From the NCBI RefSeq assembly GCF_943734655.1, contig NC_071354.1, positions 145,242,642 to 145,306,641 on the forward strand: 64,000 nt of DNA, given 5' to 3'. Below are positions 20,925-33,059 of the stretch, one piece after another. Below the pieces are notes generated by a model that saw nothing but the letters and a program-made list of their open reading frames with translations, was not told the DNA's origin and did not search any database. How positions within the stretch are numbered: the first letter of the stretch is position 1; every line of letters starts with the position of its first letter. The stretch is from Sabethes cyaneus (taxonomy: Eukaryota; Arthropoda; Insecta; Diptera; Culicidae). The translations under genes were made by a program, and so were the position numbers.

Positions 20925-23900
20925 GATAACGCATAACATAAAGCCCATAGAGCTCCATAGTCTCTTATCCAGCAACTTCTCGCGGTATCAGCTGGAATAC
21001 GAGCGACCTTAGCGCAGATCAGGTAAATGGTAAATAACCCCGGTGGAAACTAAGGTCGTATAGCGACAGAGAAGGAGGTATTCATCCGAACGCTGAGAGT
21101 AGCGACGAGGTATACCCTTTTTTACGAGGGAGGAATACTCTTGTCAGCCTTAAGCGTCTGTTCCCATATCAGAGGCGGTGCTTGCAGGCTTGACGATTCC
21201 TCAACCAAGTTGTACTCCAAGTTAGGAGCGGCTCACGACAGCGTCTGAGCCGAAGCGGCTGACTGAATTAAGAAAGGTGTTGTCTCGGCACTACACTCGA
21301 CTACACCTAAGATCAAAGCCCCATCACGAGAGTCGGTAGCGTGGCCCTAGTAAGGCAACCTACCTAAACCCATTTTACTATGAAAACTTAAGAAAATTCG
21401 ACTCGGAACATCCGGCATGCATAAGGGCGACGAAATAAGGACAAGGAATGGAATCGATGCTTGGTACCTGGAACTGTATGAACGCCCAGAGCGGCAGAGG
21501 ATCGATATATAGACCGCTGATCGGGCCCCATGGGCCATGGCCCGCACATCGACATTAACGATAACGGCCAGCGATACATCAACTGTGTAGGATTGCCCCG
21601 GCGAATCAGCTGACCACGATCCTGAGGGATAAAATGCACCAGAAAGAGGACAGAAATCGTGAAGAGCTAGATCAATTATTTTTTTTCTTGTGTGGACTCA
21701 TTACTGCGGCCAAGCTCTATTGCAATATCGTGCGGGTGTTTGCTGTAGCCTGCAGTGCATATCTTTTTTTGCTACTACCACTATTGAGCGACGAGCTTTT
21801 ATAAAATTTTTTATGCATGCTTGTGTGTATTGAGGTTTACCCTTCCTCCAATGCTTACTCTACTTTATCCACCTCGATCCACATGACAATGCTGTCCCCA
21901 ATTATAGCCAATCCCTGGCGCAACCAGTTAGCTACCAGTGCATTTAACTATAAGGGTCTCATTTTTACACTGTCAATAGGCTTCATCGGGATAATATATA
22001 ATTGTAGGAAGGGTGATAAGGAGCCTGAGAATAAACCCATGCTAAAGTCACTTTGACATCGAATGGCCTGACTCTATTAAGATTCGAACCCACGACCATT
22101 CGCTTGTCAAAGCAGACTCGGTAACCTTACAGCTACACAGCCCCCCATTCCGGACTAATGAGCACCGAAAGCTGAAATGAATAGGGACGAGGACGGAAAT
22201 TTGGTCATAAATGAGCGTTAGGTGGTCAATAGGTGAAAGCCGTTCTACGATTGACTTGTCAAGGGCGACATAAGAAAAGTGCCGGTTCCCGATCTCGATG
22301 AAATCCGGCGAGAAATTGCTCAGGTGAAGAATAATAGAGCCTCCAGAAAGGGCCAACTCTCGGCAGAACTCCACAAAAATGGCAAGGAACCATTAGCAAC
22401 GGCACTTCACTGGATAATTTCAATGATTTGGGAAGAGGAGAAACTACCAGAGGAATGAATAGAAGGTGTGGTTTGTTCCATCTATAAAATGGGCGATCAG
22501 TTCGATTGCTGTAATTACCGCGGCATTACGTTGATCAACGTGGCCTACAAGGTGCTCTCCCAGGTATTGTTACGGTGTCTATCCCTAATAGCAAGAGAGT
22601 TCGTAGGGCAGTATCGGGTGGGCTTCATGGGGACCCCTTCTACTAGGAAACAAATTTTCACTCTCCAATAAATCATCCAGAAATGTAGTGGATTTCAGGG
22701 CAGCATACGATTCAATCGAGCGCGAACAGGTAAGGTAGATAAGGCATGAAAACGTCTTTCCGGGCAAACTGACGCTAGGTTGGGACGAGCGAAGTGTGAC
22801 GTGCGTATTTCGGGGGCTCTCTCGCATCCCTTCGAATCGCGCAGAGGGTTGCGGCAAAAGGATGGACTGCCCTGTATGCAGAGCCGCAGGATGATCTTGT
22901 GGTTCCCTTAACGAAGACGCAGTTTGGCACCCCTTCCTATGCTATTTCAGTGCTCCTTTCAAATTTATCGTTTTTCGAGTTGTACAATCGTGCACAATTC
23001 GTAGTGTCCCTTATATTTCGTTTTACTTAGCGTATGTATTATGCAAAATTCGCTGATTTGGGCGATTTTCCATGCGGTTACCCTGCCACCTGGCGGTGAA
23101 TCTACCTATGCATTGCCAATCGTAGCAACCCTGTTTGATACTGCTATGACAAAAAATTTCAGGCAACTACCCTCGATGCTTTATTCGTACTGCCAGCTCC
23201 ACTCCGGAGCGAAAAAGTTGGATATCGTATGGCATTTCATGTCCGTTGAATCCGAAATTCACAACATCCCCTTCCTTCTAGAGAAAGGTAAAAGTGTTCC
23301 ACGGAAGTCTGGTTCCGGCCGTCTAACGGTGAAGTACGATAGTAAAGTGCAGCCGAAGAGAGGAGGATCGAGAGCAAAGTGGCCTCATCGTTCCGCGCTG
23401 GGCTGGGAAGTCTGAGTAACCCGGTTTAATGGAGAAGAAGTCCCTGACCAAAATGGACATTTTTATGTGAAGCGTCAGTCGAGGCCGTACGTTTCTGAGC
23501 AGCAAGCAATCACCCGGTAGGAGTGGCATAAGCGGCAAACATCTCCGAAGAGGCGATGTAAACTATGACGTCAAATATATCTCGCAAACCAAATTTCCTT
23601 CTGAAGCTGACGATGACAATGCGTCGAATACTAAATATATGTTTGGGAAAGATTTCAGAGCAAATAACGTTCGCCTCCCACTGACAGTAACTATTGACAA
23701 TAACTGGAAGTGGTTGATGAGTTCATATATTTGGAATCTCTGGTTTTTGACGACAATAATACAAGTGAGGATATTCAACGAGGCATTAAAACTGTAAGTC
23801 GAGCCTACTTTTCCTTCCGCAAGGCGCTTCAGTCAAGGAGCATACGCCACTGGTGTACAAAACTATAATCAGACCGGCCGTCCTTTATGCCGGACCGGAA

Positions 23901-24110
23901 GTCGGGCTGTACAGTGCTGGTCTCTTCAAAAGCCTCACCGACACCAGGAATAGAGGGATCCAATGTGCTAGACGGCTCGACCAGGTTGAAATCGACTTGC
24001 GTTTGTCGAGATGCTCAACAAGCACGAACTAGATCCAGGACCAAATACATTGGAGAGGAATTCTTGAAACGGCAAGAGCCAGCCCGGCTCTACGCTGCTA
24101 GAAGTCAGTA
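20925..24110 (+). mobile_element. Decayed sister copy of the intact RTE element at 48.5 kb
   Basis: The 5' leader (GTGAACGGCTAGATAACG, then CCAGCAACTTC, ACTAAGGTCGTATAG) parallels the leader of the intact copy at 48535-48700. Coding remnants follow the same order: endonuclease pieces 21380-21600; EEWMEGVV-like and CNYRGITLINVAYKVLSQVL at 22455-22570; RRGLRQ near 22840; NASNTKYM at 23608; RPLCRTGS, QKPHRHQE and ARPG near the end to 24110. It is interrupted by a SINE (21679-22146) and by unidentified sequence (about 22930-23600). Confidence 0.75.
21679..22146 (-). mobile_element. tRNA-derived SINE inserted in the RTE relic
   Basis: Read on the minus strand it starts GGGGGGCTGTGTAGCTGTAA, a tRNA-like head with an A box (TAGCTGTAAGG) and a B box (GGGTTCGAATC, about 22079-22089). 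An unrelated body follows, ending in an A-rich tail (AAGAAAAAAAAT) at 21679. The RTE frame stops at ATCAATTA and resumes at TTCCGGACTAATGAGCACCG, matching contiguous sequence of the intact RTE near 50010-50035. This marks the insertion precisely. Confidence 0.75.
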
Positions 24111-24119
24111 AGTGGTACT

Positions 24120-24490
24120 TTTAAGCGAAACCCCAACTTCTCCGTGCGAGATGTTACAAACAAGTGGAGTGTCGTTTACAAATGTACATCAAACTGACAA
24201 ACGAGCCGGATTATCGATTTATAAGAAGGTACTAAATCCAAATCGATGCTGAAGAAGTTCGTCTACGTGGTGGTGGACGACGATACCTACGTCAAAGCAG
24301 ACTTCAACCCACTTCCTGAGTAGGAGTTTTATATCGCATTTGGAAGAGAAAGGATGCAGACATTTTCAGACATATGAAATTGTCGAAGTTCGCTTTGAAA
24401 TATTTGGTTTGGCAAGAGTGCAGTGAAAAGTTAGATTTTCATTGTAACAAGGAATTCCATCATTGACCGGACAGAATCTGATGGCAAGAC
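24120..24490 (+). mobile_element. DD37E (ITm-type) transposase fragment
   Basis: NFSVRDVTNKW near 24135, then VDDDTYVKADFNPLPE at 24264-24322 (the first Asp region) and LVWQ-like residues near 24405 match the order in the larger DD37E relic at 42.7-43.6 kb. Truncated and frameshifted. Confidence 0.6.
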
Positions 24491-24499
24491 GAATGGTCC

Positions 24500-25720
24500 G
24501 GCTTTAAAAAGAAAAATAGTTTATTTTTGTAAATTAATTTATCAGGCCATTTTTTTTGACTAAATTTTTATTGTACCTCCACAAATGCGCTTAAGTTTTT
24601 TTTTGTGGAAACCGACCTTTTGTTGGAGCAGACGACCAACACGAAAATCGCTTTTCATTTCCATTCTAAAAAATCTTATTAAAATAAAAACTCATAAAAT
24701 TTTTAGGTTTTTAAAGTAAATCTTTTTGTGGAGTAACCATAACGACTAAATGAAATTGCAAAGCATTTTAGCAGGTTATTGTTATTCGATTAGAAAACTC
24801 ACAGATGAAATTTGTAATTTGTATTGAACGAAAAGGGCTTCAACCACTAACAAGGACGTGTCATAACATTAGTGAGAAATAAAGCTTTAACACTAAGCAG
24901 CTATTACGATGATAATCGACTAGAACTTATTACTAAACAAACGTGGTAAATTGTCAATAGGTCAGATGCTAATTCAAAACAGCTAAATGGGTTAAACAAT
25001 TTTAATTTTTTTAGAAAAGTGGGTTAGCATTAAAAATGGCTACACAATGCATGCATGATTGAGGGTAGTTCGGATGTACACTATAGTAGCAATGTTTTGC
25101 TTACAAAAACTTCAGTGATGTCATCAGTTTCGATTGTGACTACGTGGATCGAACGAAGGTGTAAAGAAATAGACGCTTTGTGGTGTAGCTTTTGAAATCT
25201 TTATTGATAAAACATTTCAAATATTACACCAAATTTATAAGGACTCGCCTATAGGTTTGCTGTGGCATTAATTTCTAAAGAAAAACTAGTTGCGTCTTAT
25301 AATTAAACATTATTGATGTAATTTTTTGTTTTGCATCCTTTTCTGTTTAGTGTTTTTGTAGTTCACGCAAAACATAAACGGATTGCTTGTTAAACTGTAA
25401 CTAACAAGATTTCTTCACGATCGATGTGCAGTTATAGTGCCTTATGCAGAGGTGTTGATGTGCTCATGAAAATAATTTCGAAACTGGGTTTGTTTTTATT
25501 CATTATAGTGCAAATGTTTATTATTGATAGAATGTAGGTTTACACGTAATCAACTACGGGTCTCTACTACAAGGTTTAAATTAGTAATCAAAAGAATAAA
25601 AGGGAGAGCGGAAAAACTGAAGATGCTCAGTGTGTACATATCTAAAGCTGGTTTTAAACTTTTTTTACAAAACAAAACCAAACAAACATAGAGTGTGGTT
25701 GCGTTGGTCGAAGTTTGGTT
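24500..25720. other. AT-rich DNA, probable 3' UTR of the zinc-finger gene on the minus strand
   Basis: No coding exon identified with confidence. It lies directly downstream of the last seen coding exon of the minus-strand zinc-finger gene, so at least part should be its 3' UTR or an intron to a further exon. Confidence 0.35.
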
Positions 25721-25726
25721 TTAGGA

Positions 25727-28700
25727 TCAATCTCGCCTTACCTGTTGTTTTATAACGACTTGGGGTTGAATTAGCTCATCAAAGTTAAACAGTCCCTGCT
25801 CATCGGCACCGGATGTACTTGTTGTTGTTGTGCTCGGTACATTGCCTGCCGTTGCACTGTTTCCACCAGTACCAGATCCTGTTCCGGTATTGGAGCCACT
25901 GCTTGTCGCGCTCTGAACTCGCTCATTCGAGTTATCCTGTTTTTGCTGCTCCTCCACCTGTTCTTGTGTGTGCAGTATTATTTGTCCACTCTCAGTAAGG
26001 ATAGCCTGTTGACCTTCACCTTCTTGCTGTTCGTCACCAGCTTGTTGCAAATGCAATTGAATCTGCTGTTCCCCACCTTCATTGCCAGCCATAGACACCG
26101 TTAGGTTACCCTCCTGATCTACTTCGCCGGAGGTAGTAAACGCCACTGACACTGGAATCTGCAGACCATCTTCAGTCGTTATATGCGTTCCTTCAGCATT
26201 TAATTCCCCTTCTTGAGATTGCTGGATCACAATGTTTCCATCAGCGTTCAGCAGCGAAGCATCAATCAACTGTTCCTGCCCATCAGCGCCTTGTACTAAA
26301 ATCATTTGCCCCGTTTGACCATCACCACTTATCATTTGTAACGTTTCACCTTCGCCCAATCCCTCACCACTTTGCATTACGACTCCAACGCTTTGCAATA
26401 GTTGTTGAATCTGTTCGCTATCTGTGCCTTGCACCAGGATTTGGTTTCCCTCGGCATCGGTAGTCAGGATATGATTATCCAGCTGCAATATCTGACCATT
26501 TTCGTTCAAAATAAACTTTATCGGTTGACCATCGGCATCCTGCATGCCTTCCAATTCCATGTGAACTCCTCCTTCCGCGTTCGAGTTTTGACTATTCTGC
26601 GACTGTTCGCCATCGTCATCCAGGCTTGGCATGCTAACGGGCATGTTAATAGTCTCTTGTTTGGGCGGGATTTGTCCCTGCTGCTGTTGCTGCTCATCGC
26701 CTTGGTCAAGCGTTGGCATGTCGATACTGACTCCGGCCTTTTGTTTAGCCTGATTTTGTGTGATCTAAAATGTCAGAGAAAAAAAGGTTAAATTAGTATC
26801 AAAAACTTTAAAATGAGGATGCTAGAAAAAAATACCATTTTGCTGTCCGCCGATTCTGCAGGTTGCTGATGCTGCTGCTGCTGTTGCTGTACAAATGTTT
26901 GACCTTGCTGATTCTGTTGAGCGAGCGTAATGCTGTAGGTGATGTTACCGCTGGCGTTGTCCTGGCTGGTAATGACCAAATTGTCGCTCGCATTGATATC
27001 GCTTTTGTCGGAGTGTATTTTCTCGAATATACTCTCCAGGTCCCCGTCCGAGATGCTATGGCTGGTGGTGAGTGCTGTTCCGGAACCACCGCTGCCCGGT
27101 GCCAGCAGCTTACCGTGAAGATCCTGTTGGCCTCCATTGTTCAACGAGGATGCATTCGCGGAGATCAGTTTTTTGCTAGTGGTAATTGTCGTGCCGCCGA
27201 TACTTTGATTACCGGTGGCCGTAAGCGGCGTTTGAACACCAGCGTTGCCGGAGTGCATTTTCATATGTTGAGTGTAGAGTTTTTCGTTTAGGAATGTCAG
27301 GGAGCACGTATTGCATGAGTGGAACTGAATCGATTTGGCATCGATGGTTTCTCCGATCGTATCCCGCAGTGCTTCGTCGATTGTTGCCTGGAGCAGCTTT
27401 TGGGTCGAAGAATCTGCCACCTGATTTACTGTTACTGGCATGTCGCTCTTGATGTGTATTTGTGGCGGTTGATGCTGCTGCGACTGTTGGTGGATGATTT
27501 GCTGTTGCTGCTGCTGTTGAACCTGAACCGATGGCGAAACTGTCGTGATCGTAGTGTGTTTCTGTATTGGGACATGCTTCTTAACGTTCTCGTGGGTCTC
27601 TAAATGTTTCATTAACAGTTCACGTTTGTTAAACGTAACATTACATATGCCGCACTTGAAGTAGTCAGGTTGATGATTCTTAGCGTGAATCGAAGCCTGC
27701 TCGCGCGTTTCAAATCGCATCAGACAGACTCGACATTTGAATGGTTTCAGTTTGATGTGTTTCCGAAGATGGTCGTCGTGATTCTGCTTGTCTGGAGTTT
27801 TATAAGTGCACATGTTACAGGCATACAGCTGTGTTACCGTCGTCGCTGGGTTCTGTTGTTCTACGATTTTGATTTCGTTAGACTGCGCTTGCTGCGGCTG
27901 TACAGAATTCTGATGTTCTTGGGCATTGTGTTGCTTTAGCAGCGCTACAGAAGCGAAGATCTTTTTGCACAACTTGCAGCGGTAGGCAGACGATGTGGTC
28001 GTTGTGGCGGTGGCAGTTGACGCTGCAGGAGGCTGGTTTGCTTTGCACTGTTCGTAGTGAGGTTGGAATTGAGTAAGATCTTGTGTCTTGAAATCGCAGG
28101 ACATGCACTTGTACATTTTTATCGGATTTCGGCGAATTGTTGCTGTAGGTGTGTGCTGCTGCTGTACGGTGCTACTATTAATATTGGCTCCGTTGTTAGT
28201 CGTCTGTATTTGTTGCTGCTGTTGTGGCTGTATCTGCTGCGTGACAATTTGCTGCGGTTTATCGAACATGTTTGACAATTGACTTTCGATATCCATGCCG
28301 CTGTTTGTCAGATCCGATAGTGTACCGGAAGTATTGGTTTTTCTGGACACGTCTGTTATTTCTTGGCCTGAGTCGTTCACGGTCTTTATACTGTATGTCG
28401 TTGCAGCCGTTCCAACCACAGTACTACCTCCCAGCCGTTGTATTTTCGCCGGTGGTGGAGCGATTCCCGGGTCATCGTCTAATATATTATATTTTTTATG
28501 AATATAATTTGTTAGCGTGTTACGCACGTGTTCTAGATCGGTTTCTAGTTTATCCATTTGGTTAAATAGCGTTATGCAGCGCCTGCATACGACATCATCT
28601 GTCCCAATGATGACCATGTATCCTTCGCCAACTATTTTTGCTATTTTCGAAGTGAACTCGGTTTGTGAAGTTGCTGTGGACGCCTCTGTCAAAAGGGTCG

Positions 28701-28977
28701 CATTGATGCCGGCGTTGTCGCCACAGACATAACATTTCTGCTGCTTAGAAACATAACTATTGGTGGTGGTTATCGAGACGCTAGTCTGCTGACTATTCAG
28801 CGGTTTTTTCGGCATCATTCGTGCTTGGCTACCGGATATACCGGTTACACTGACAGCGCCGCTTTGCAGGAGGCTGTTGATCTTTCGTACTGCGTTCATC
28901 TGCATTGTGCTTTGTTGCTGGTGCTGTTGTTGTTGCTGCTGCTGCGGATGAATCGTTGTTGTGGGTGTTCCAAAAAC
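25727..28977 (-). CDS. ZAD and C2H2 zinc-finger protein, glutamine-rich (likely transcription factor)
   Basis: Two coding exons are clear: 28977-26836 and 26764-25727, joined in phase 0 across a 71-base intron (donor GTATTT, acceptor TTTTAG). From the first ATG (28905) the product is about 1035 residues. A ZAD-type zinc-binding domain lies at residues 58-150 (CYVCGD, then CRRCITLFNQMDKLE). Six C2H2-type fingers follow between about residues 260 and 550: YKCMSC, YRCKLC, YACNMC, FKCRVC, FKCGIC and FHSCNTC (the first ends in Cys rather than His). Glutamine tracts and an acidic Gln/Gly-rich C-terminal half (exon 2) look like an activation region. The frame stays open upstream of 28905 to an acceptor at 28978-28979, so a further 5' exon may carry the real start. 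ZAD zinc-finger proteins are nuclear DNA-binding factors in insects. I do not recognise the exact orthologue. Confidence 0.85.
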
Positions 28978-28989
28978 CTGCAGAAATAA

Positions 28990-31900
28990 GTGTTTTAGTT
29001 TCTGATATTTTTTTTCGATTGATTGGGTTATTTAATATCAAGGCAATGATTGCCGCCTAAGTTAAAACCTTTTCAGAATTGAAACAAATCTAGCAGTAAT
29101 GTTATAAATTCACAGATTGGTGTGCTGTTCTTCTATATGCTTAAAACTGGCAGCGATTTTAGCATTTGAAATTGTGTGTTACACTTGCAACGACCCCGAC
29201 ATCAAACGAAAAAAAAAAAACAATCAAAAAGCACGAAGATCTCCGTATTCCGATCCTCTTTTCTCGACTCGTTGTTATGAAGAATTTAATAGCAATTTCT
29301 GAACTTTGAATATCAAATTGTTCCATCATGACGAGTCGTATGTTCGGGTGCCTAAAATGCCAAGTTTTCCAGATTTGGGTCTGAACGTAATCTCATATGT
29401 AATAAGAATGGTACAATTGTCTTTATATTGAAACAATTACCCGATTTGGTTTGGATTTCTCTCCCTACTGCCAAATCATACTGTGTTCTGTTATCTTTCA
29501 GAGATAAAAAGCAAACATTTAGTTCTGCTGTGCACACACTACGCTATCCGGTATGCATATTTCATTATGATTGGCCTTTGTAGATGGTCGACGTAGCGAG
29601 ATACGTTTTTATCAACACTCACAAAAGTTTCTAAAACTTTTTCTCAATACTAGTACGATACAAGAGGCAAGGCACTCCATTCTCATTTATGATTCGACTT
29701 GACTATCAGTACCTAAGTTATTTATCAGTTCAATTTCACCAAGTTTGTTTTGAATCGCACATAGTGAGACCTGTCAAAATTACTAGCTTCTTCGTTTGGT
29801 GCTTCGTGCTTGCTCTTATACGAAAAGAAAATTCGTCATGACGCAATGATTAACCATTCTTGGCTGTTGGCTCACACACAGCTACAACAGAAAAGTGACA
29901 GTGGCACTGCCTTAGAAAAGGATGCAGTAGTTTTTTGTCACATTGCCCTTGCGTTGAAGCTATGCAAAAACTTTTGTACTTGAAAACAATACGGTTGCTA
30001 ATGTGTAGTATTTTCACAAAAGGCACAAAAGTAAAGAAAAATCAATGCAAAAACTGCGGTAAATGTTAAATTTATCTGAATTACTTTAATCATTTGAAAA
30101 ACTCTATTGCTCTATTGCAACGAAATTGTTGCTTTTATGTGAATTTCTTTTAGAGATGTTTGCCACCCTCATGAGCATAAGTGAGTAATTTGTATGTATT
30201 TGTATAATGCGCTGAATAAGCAGTAGAACAGTATAAGGCAGAGTTCAGAGTATTTATTCACTGAGTTTCAGGGGCAAGCAAGCATCACATCGCCACCATC
30301 CAACAAGATTGTTTCATGTTCCTGGTACTAATGCTGGCACTATCACTTAATGCTTGCGATGGTCATTATGGATACATCAAATTCGAAATCTTTTAAACTC
30401 CAACGCTTGTCAGATTTGCTAGTTAGTGCTACAGCAATTGCGGCTTGAATGTATTTGTAGGCACATTTGCCCAGCCAGCAGGCATACTTCAAAGAAAAAA
30501 CCAGAACAAGCGACAAGGCTGGTGCAAGGGTGCCAACTAAATTAAACTTCGATTTCTTCGTATGAAGAGCTATGAGAGCAACAAAAATCTCATTTTATGA
30601 ATGAAATTTTGAGTGGATTGCGACGAGAAAGCAATATCTATGTCAGTAAATCCATTGACTTAAAAAGCTTTTTCTACATTTTCTACAAATGCGTCAAAAA
30701 TCATGCTTTAGAATATTCTTTTGAAGATCCCGGTGTTGATGTTGCATTTAATGCTAAAAAGGTAGTAGGTTGAGTTGCTTTGCGTTTCTGCAGTCGCTTC
30801 TCGAGTTTTTCCTTCATCAACAGATCGGGATCATTTCTCCACAGCGTCATCTTCTTCATCACCATTGGTGAACACAGTTCCTTCTATGTTATCAATCCTA
30901 TTAATTTTTTTTTTCTTTTTCTAGGGTGGTTCCTGACCTTTCTTGGTCCTTGCTTCCACCCTACATGCATCTTTGAAGTGGGAAGAACGATTCATCTCTT
31001 GAATATTTGAGACTGATTTATTCACATTTTCCATTTTTTTGTTTATCTAATCAGTGTGATTTGTTGCATCACTCTGCCGCGTATGTCCATCACAGTACTA
31101 TTACTTCTTTTAATATGCTTCTATTTAGTTAAAGATTGCCGATACCATTTTGCGTGTCTTGCTTTTGCGAGTAACATAACAAACTCTCATAGCCAAGCTA
31201 TTCTACATGAGTAGACTTCAGACTATACGAATCAAATTGATCTCAGCGTTAGGACATACTGATATGCACGTGTTGTCCTTAGCAACGGGCTTTACACTGC
31301 CACAATTGCCGTTCGCTTAAACTGCGTTATATTTCTGTAAATTGTTGTATATTTGAAAACTTTTGTAGAAAAGCGATCTCTGAGTCGTTAGTTAATCGCT
31401 ATGATATTTCGCCAGCTAGTTTATTTAAAGTACCTCTCAAAGTCTTGACAAATAATTGACGACAGAATTGTTCAAAGACAAACGAAAGGTCCTCGTATTC
31501 CGATTGTTTTCCTCAATTTGAATAAGAGCTTCGAAGAGTTTCATATCGATGGCTGAGCTTTGAAAATTAAATTATTGTAATAGGATTCATACTTCTCATG
31601 AGTTTTTTTTTCAAAATTATCGATCAAGTGTGGGCGGAAGAGTCACAGAATTCCATGAAGTGATAAAATTCGAGACCTTCTATTTCCTCAGAAACAAGGC
31701 AAATTTTCCGTTTTTCACTGACTAGATTGTAAAGATGACACGATTAACCCTTCTAAGGTGTATATTATTTTTAGCACTTAAAAATTTGGCTTTCAATATT
31801 TTTTCATCAAATTTTCTAAAATCTTCAAATAGCGTAATTCTAACAAATCATGGCCATTTAGTCCTGGTCCCTGGAATTATTCTGATGTCCCAGGGGGGGA

Positions 31901-32158
31901 TCGTGACATGATTTTTTTTAATGTTTTGCAAAACTTGAAATTTGCCATAGATGTTAATTTTTTTTGTAAATATAATCGACCGTGGTCATATCAGTTTGCT
32001 GTAGTTACGATATCTGACGACACCGATATTTTTAAAATTTATATCGGGCTGTAAAGCAGAAAATAAATTCTATTTGTTTTGTCCGAGCAGTGCGCGAAAC
32101 GTTTTCCTGGCAATTTTTACGATTTTATTTACTTACTAGCTGACCCGACAAACTTCGT
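28990..32158. other. AT-rich region, possible 5' intron/flank of the zinc-finger gene
   Basis: No conserved coding sequence, tRNA or well-defined transposon seen. The open frame at the 5' edge of the zinc-finger exon implies that an upstream exon on the minus strand may lie here or beyond; I could not identify it. Confidence 0.35.
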
Positions 32159-32166
32159 ATTGCCAC

Positions 32167-32550
32167 CAGGGCTGTCCTGCACTCAGTGCACCTATTTTGA
32201 TTATTTAACTGTAACACCTCTGCCAAGCAAAATTCGAAAATGTTATGTATGGGGCATTTATAGTCAATTATTATACATAAGATTGCTTAACTAAGAGTAT
32301 TCCTCTATCTTAAGTATTTGCGGCACACTCTCACTTCACACCGGGTGGTGCGCAGAGAGCGTTCTTGGTGCACCGCCCAGTGTGAACTGAGAGTGCGCCG
32401 TAATTACTTAAGATAGAGCAATACTTAGTCCAGCAATCTCATGAATAATAATTGACTCTATGAGTGCCCCGTATATATATAACATTTTGCGTGGTTGAGG
32501 TGTTATAGTTAAAAAAGCGAAATAGGTGCACTCAGTGCAGGGCAGCCCTG
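32167..32550. mobile_element. hAT-like palindromic MITE with perfect 8-bp target duplication
   Basis: The ends are CAGGGCTGTCCTGCACTCAG and its near-perfect inverse (…GGGCAGCCCTG). Most of the 384 bases pair into two long arms around a centre near 32360. ATTGCCAC is duplicated exactly at 32159-32166 and 32551-32558. CAGGG-type ends plus 8-bp duplication are typical of hAT elements. Confidence 0.85.
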
Positions 32551-32612
32551 ATTGCCACAAATTAAACTGTGTTGTTCATATTTATGAACAACACAGTTTA
32601 ATTTGTGGCAAT
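32551..32612. repeat. Perfect 29-bp-arm palindrome
   Basis: The sequence from ATTGCCACAAATTAAACTGT (32551) is exactly inverted at 32584-32612, with a four-base spacer. Its first 8 bases are the right target duplication of the adjacent hAT-like MITE, so the MITE landed at the edge of this older palindrome-bearing repeat. Confidence 0.85.
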
Positions 32613-32779
32613 TCACGATTTCGTGAATCTCGAATGACCTTTGTCACAATCTCGAGTTTTGCAAGTTTCTGAGGAGTTCATGGGTGCTTTAATATATAAA
32701 TTTTCCTCACAGTAAAGTAGAAAACAACTCCACCCATTCTGATAAAATAAAGCGGATAGCATTAAAATATTCGCCACGA

Positions 32780-32935
32780 TTATATAACATTTCGCCGCAT
32801 ACCGCTTTGCGGAACACCACTTCTCGGTTGACCACAACGCGGAATATAGTTTCGCGAAATACCACTTTGCGAAAAACCTTATGCGGGATGTTCAATTTCA
32901 CGGAAAATGATTTCGTGAAAGTACCATTTTGAAGG
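32780..32935. repeat. Degenerate ~15-bp repeat (ACCACTTTGCGGAAT-like)
   Basis: Units such as ACCGCTTTGCGGAAC, ACCACAACGCGGAAT, ATAGTTTCGCGAAAT and ACCACTTTGCGAAAA follow each other. The consensus includes a TTCGCGAA-like core. Copies are diverged. Confidence 0.6.
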
Positions 32936-33059
32936 GGTTATTCTCTCCTTACTCTCTGTCGCTCGTTCGGACCCAACTGAAAGATAGTAATAGAGGTCAG
33001 TAGACCTAGGAAAATGAATAAACCTAATTGATAGTTTTTGGTGATCTTGTTTTGACTGT

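Noticed and set aside
22060..22145. tRNA-like sequence with A and B boxes
   Set aside because: Not called as a tRNA gene because it is the head of a SINE with an A-rich tail 400 bases away, inserted in a dead retrotransposon.
23041..23415. 124-codon plus-strand ORF
   Set aside because: Only a short stretch resembles a transposase DNA-binding region; the rest has no support and lies inside transposon debris.
26863..28732. Several plus-strand ORFs of 70-140 codons
   Set aside because: They are antisense shadows of the zinc-finger gene, produced by its CAG/CTG-rich glutamine codons.
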